Of a DNA stretch of 64,000 bases, positions 61,661 to 64,000 are shown one piece after another. The first letter of the stretch is position 1. Each line of letters starts with the position of its first letter. Position numbers and translations under genes: made by a program. This DNA is from Penelope pileata (lineage: Eukaryota; Chordata; Aves; Galliformes; Cracidae): NCBI GenBank assembly GCA_013396635.1, contig WBMW01004965.1, positions 2,397,295 to 2,461,294 of the forward strand, written 5' to 3'. The notes under the pieces are model-generated. The model worked only from the letters and a program-made list of their open reading frames with translations. It was not told where the DNA came from and made no database searches.

Positions 61661-64000
61661 CTATTGGAAAAAGAAAACAAATCACAAAAGTTCAATCTGT
61701 ATAGTCTAGCATCAAGACGTTAATTTACAAATGGATCTAAAGAGACCATCACAGAACAAAGTCTTCAGAACAGTTGTACAAGGAAGAAAACAAGGCTGAT
61801 TCAGTATCTGCTAGAAATTTTCACGTCCATATTGCAGCAATGCTCTTTGATCAGTCTGAACTTCAAAACTGCAACTAAACTGAGGAAGGCAGTTACACAT
61901 AGTACATGTTTACAATTTCTTTTCAATAAATGAATGTTTTCATTAATGTGTTACCCTTCATCACTTGCACAAGGCTGCAATGAAGTCAGAACAACATATT
62001 CATATAGCTTTAAAGCTGCAACAAAAAGCTGACAAGAAAAAAATAAACACTGTGACTTCATTACAGGATTAATTAGAAGAGAAATTAGATAAGGAAAGAG
62101 AATTTATGCAGAAACTGTGTCATTACTAAGACAACACAAAAATAAGGAAAGGGAGTCAATACAGTCGTGAAATACAATCCTTTTCATTCTGTGCAAAACA
62201 TCAGTAACACACTAATTTGTTCTCGTCCTGAAGACGAGGTTAAGCCTACTCGAGTCTCCACCACTGTCACTCTCAGGATGGAGCTCCATGAGATTTAGAC
62301 TTGAAATATTTCAGGAAAAACTGCTCTGATGGAATAAAAGAATCTCAGCCAATTTGCAAATTTCAGGTCCAGTTTTCCAGCCACTAGATTGGTATTTATT
62401 GGCAAAATGAGAACCATGTAGTAACTTTATGATGAGGAACACCATATTGCTATGATACCGATGTCACCTCAGAGCATGTCAGGAAACACCAGACATTTTG
62501 TCTGAGCATTAATATCACGCACCTACAAATTAGCACTATGAATTAAATAGCACTGTGGGTATCGTGATGGAAAACAATTCACAGGGCTTTGGTTCAGCAA
62601 GTTGGAGCTCAGCTTCAGTAAGCTTCTGCAGTGCGTGAAAACGACTTTAAAATTATTACAATCAATATTGACAAAGATGGCAGATAACAGATCCTAGAAA
62701 ATGTGTTTGGCATCAAACCCAAATGGCAGACTTACACGCAGGGTTACTGAAACAGACTCATCTGCATACAGGATGATGTCCTTGCTCTTTGGGCTCTCAG
62801 CTCTTCTGGCAAGTCATTAATGCCACCAGTGTTTGTGTGAGCACAGCGCTTTTCAGTGAGTTTCCAAATCTTATTTTTAAATTCCCCTCAATATTTAGCC
62901 AATAGCCAATATTCTACTATGAAACTTACCATGAGAAAAATAAGGGCTATCCAAAGAAAGGGCTTAAGAGATTCTACCAGAAAATAAAAAGGCAGCCTTT
63001 ATGTATTGCAGCCTTTATGTCCTAGAAAAGGAGCTCATCTAAGACTCAAGTTCTTCGAACATAATTTGTGGGTAGTGAGAGACTCTACCACACCAGCGTA
63101 TGGTAACTGTTTCCAAATGTTGTGAAGAATTACTACGACAACACAGCAAATACAGCCATCGCCCAAAAGAATATTTTGGCTTACTCACAGGTCTTTTTTT
63201 CTCTAATTTTTAACAGAAATTCTGCCAATGTAAATTAACCCTAAGGACATAAGCACCAGTCTATATTGAAATAAACTGTAGCAGCCACAACCCTTTATCT
63301 TCAGTGCTTCATTGAAGAGTACCAATAAACACAGACATGGCCACCCACAGTGGCTGGGTTTAAAACATTCCTTCCTGGGCTCAATGCATCTCATACCACT
63401 CAGATTCTATCAATGGCTATGAATTAATAACTTTCACTCTAATGTGAGGACATTAGTGGCCACTCCAGCGATACAGCTCCGCTCTTAGATGTGAATTTTG
63501 GCTCTAAGAACATCTGACTCATATTCACTGCCAGTGGTCACTGCCATATCACCCTCAATATGGATCAAGTTTTCAAATGTTTTATCACAAAGCAGACATG
63601 CAGCACATTTGAAGTTCCACAGCCAATGCCTGGCAGAGCATCACACACGTAAACATTTAGAGAATTCTTCAAAATAAGTCACAAAAATGGATTTTGTGCA
63701 ATACTCCTGAATTAATTAACCAATTCTGTTTTGCGTGCTGTTTGCAACAAACCCCTTCTGGGGCATCAGCTGGAGGAGGTACGTTCTCCAAACTGCTTCA
63801 GATGCCGTTTATTTCATTGGCACTCTACTCCGGATGGTCACATCCTCACATTTCCAGGCTGCATGTCTACTTCAGGATTTTGATTGGCAATTTCTGAAGT
63901 GCATGCCTCCCAGCTGTCCGCATCATCACCACGTAATTTAGGCCAGACACTTCAAAGAGCACAGACGTTATGTCTATAAATTGCAGTCACACACCACTTA
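61661..64000 (-). other. EP400 intron running off the right edge
   Basis: Upstream of the first visible exon I looked for the preceding conserved EP400 exons (acidic Glu run, YHYQEMQALKEVF-type segment) and found none. The sequence is A+T-rich and without recognisable repeats. Confidence 0.6.

Overview
The window is nuclear DNA from a bird. A 5'-truncated copy of the avian CR1 (chicken repeat 1) retrotransposon lies at 56276-56510. The two genes present are vertebrate genes with many short exons and compact introns. A galliform such as chicken is plausible, but the species cannot be fixed from the sequence alone.

Both genes are on the minus strand and run right to left. EP400, the SWI/SNF2-type ATPase of the TIP60/NuA4 histone acetyltransferase and remodelling complex, fills about 22.8-61.7 kb. 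I placed 52 coding exons. Their lengths sum to 7956 nt (2651 codons plus stop) and every junction phase closes. The N-terminal exons, start codon and promoter lie beyond the right edge. The fragment carries, in order: a Pro/Gln-rich N-terminal part, the HSA domain, an acidic linker, ATPase lobe 1, a long insertion, ATPase lobe 2, a SANT/Myb-like domain and a Gln-rich C-terminus. The EP400 3' UTR appears to end at a poly(A) signal at 22792-22797.

Only about 150 bp further on is the start codon of NOC4L (22643), inside a GC-rich CpG-island promoter. NOC4L is a nucleolar factor for 40S ribosome biogenesis. Its 14 visible coding exons run to the stop at 14385. About 39 expected codons near its N-terminus are missing exactly where the assembly has its only ambiguous base (22572), so this is probably a collapsed assembly gap.

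The left 14 kb and the right 2.3 kb contain no gene I can recognise; the right end is an upstream EP400 intron.

The most unusual non-coding signals are several strong inverted repeats. The best is a near-perfect stem-loop of about 99 nt at 60916-61014, just inside an EP400 intron. A second, imperfect one at 61372-61447 lies on the other side of the same 108-nt exon. There is also a perfect 13-bp-arm palindrome at 13191-13220. Gene-level points of note are the apparent absence of DDX51 between EP400 and NOC4L, a probable 48-nt in-frame cassette exon in EP400, and a glutamine run much shorter than in human EP400.
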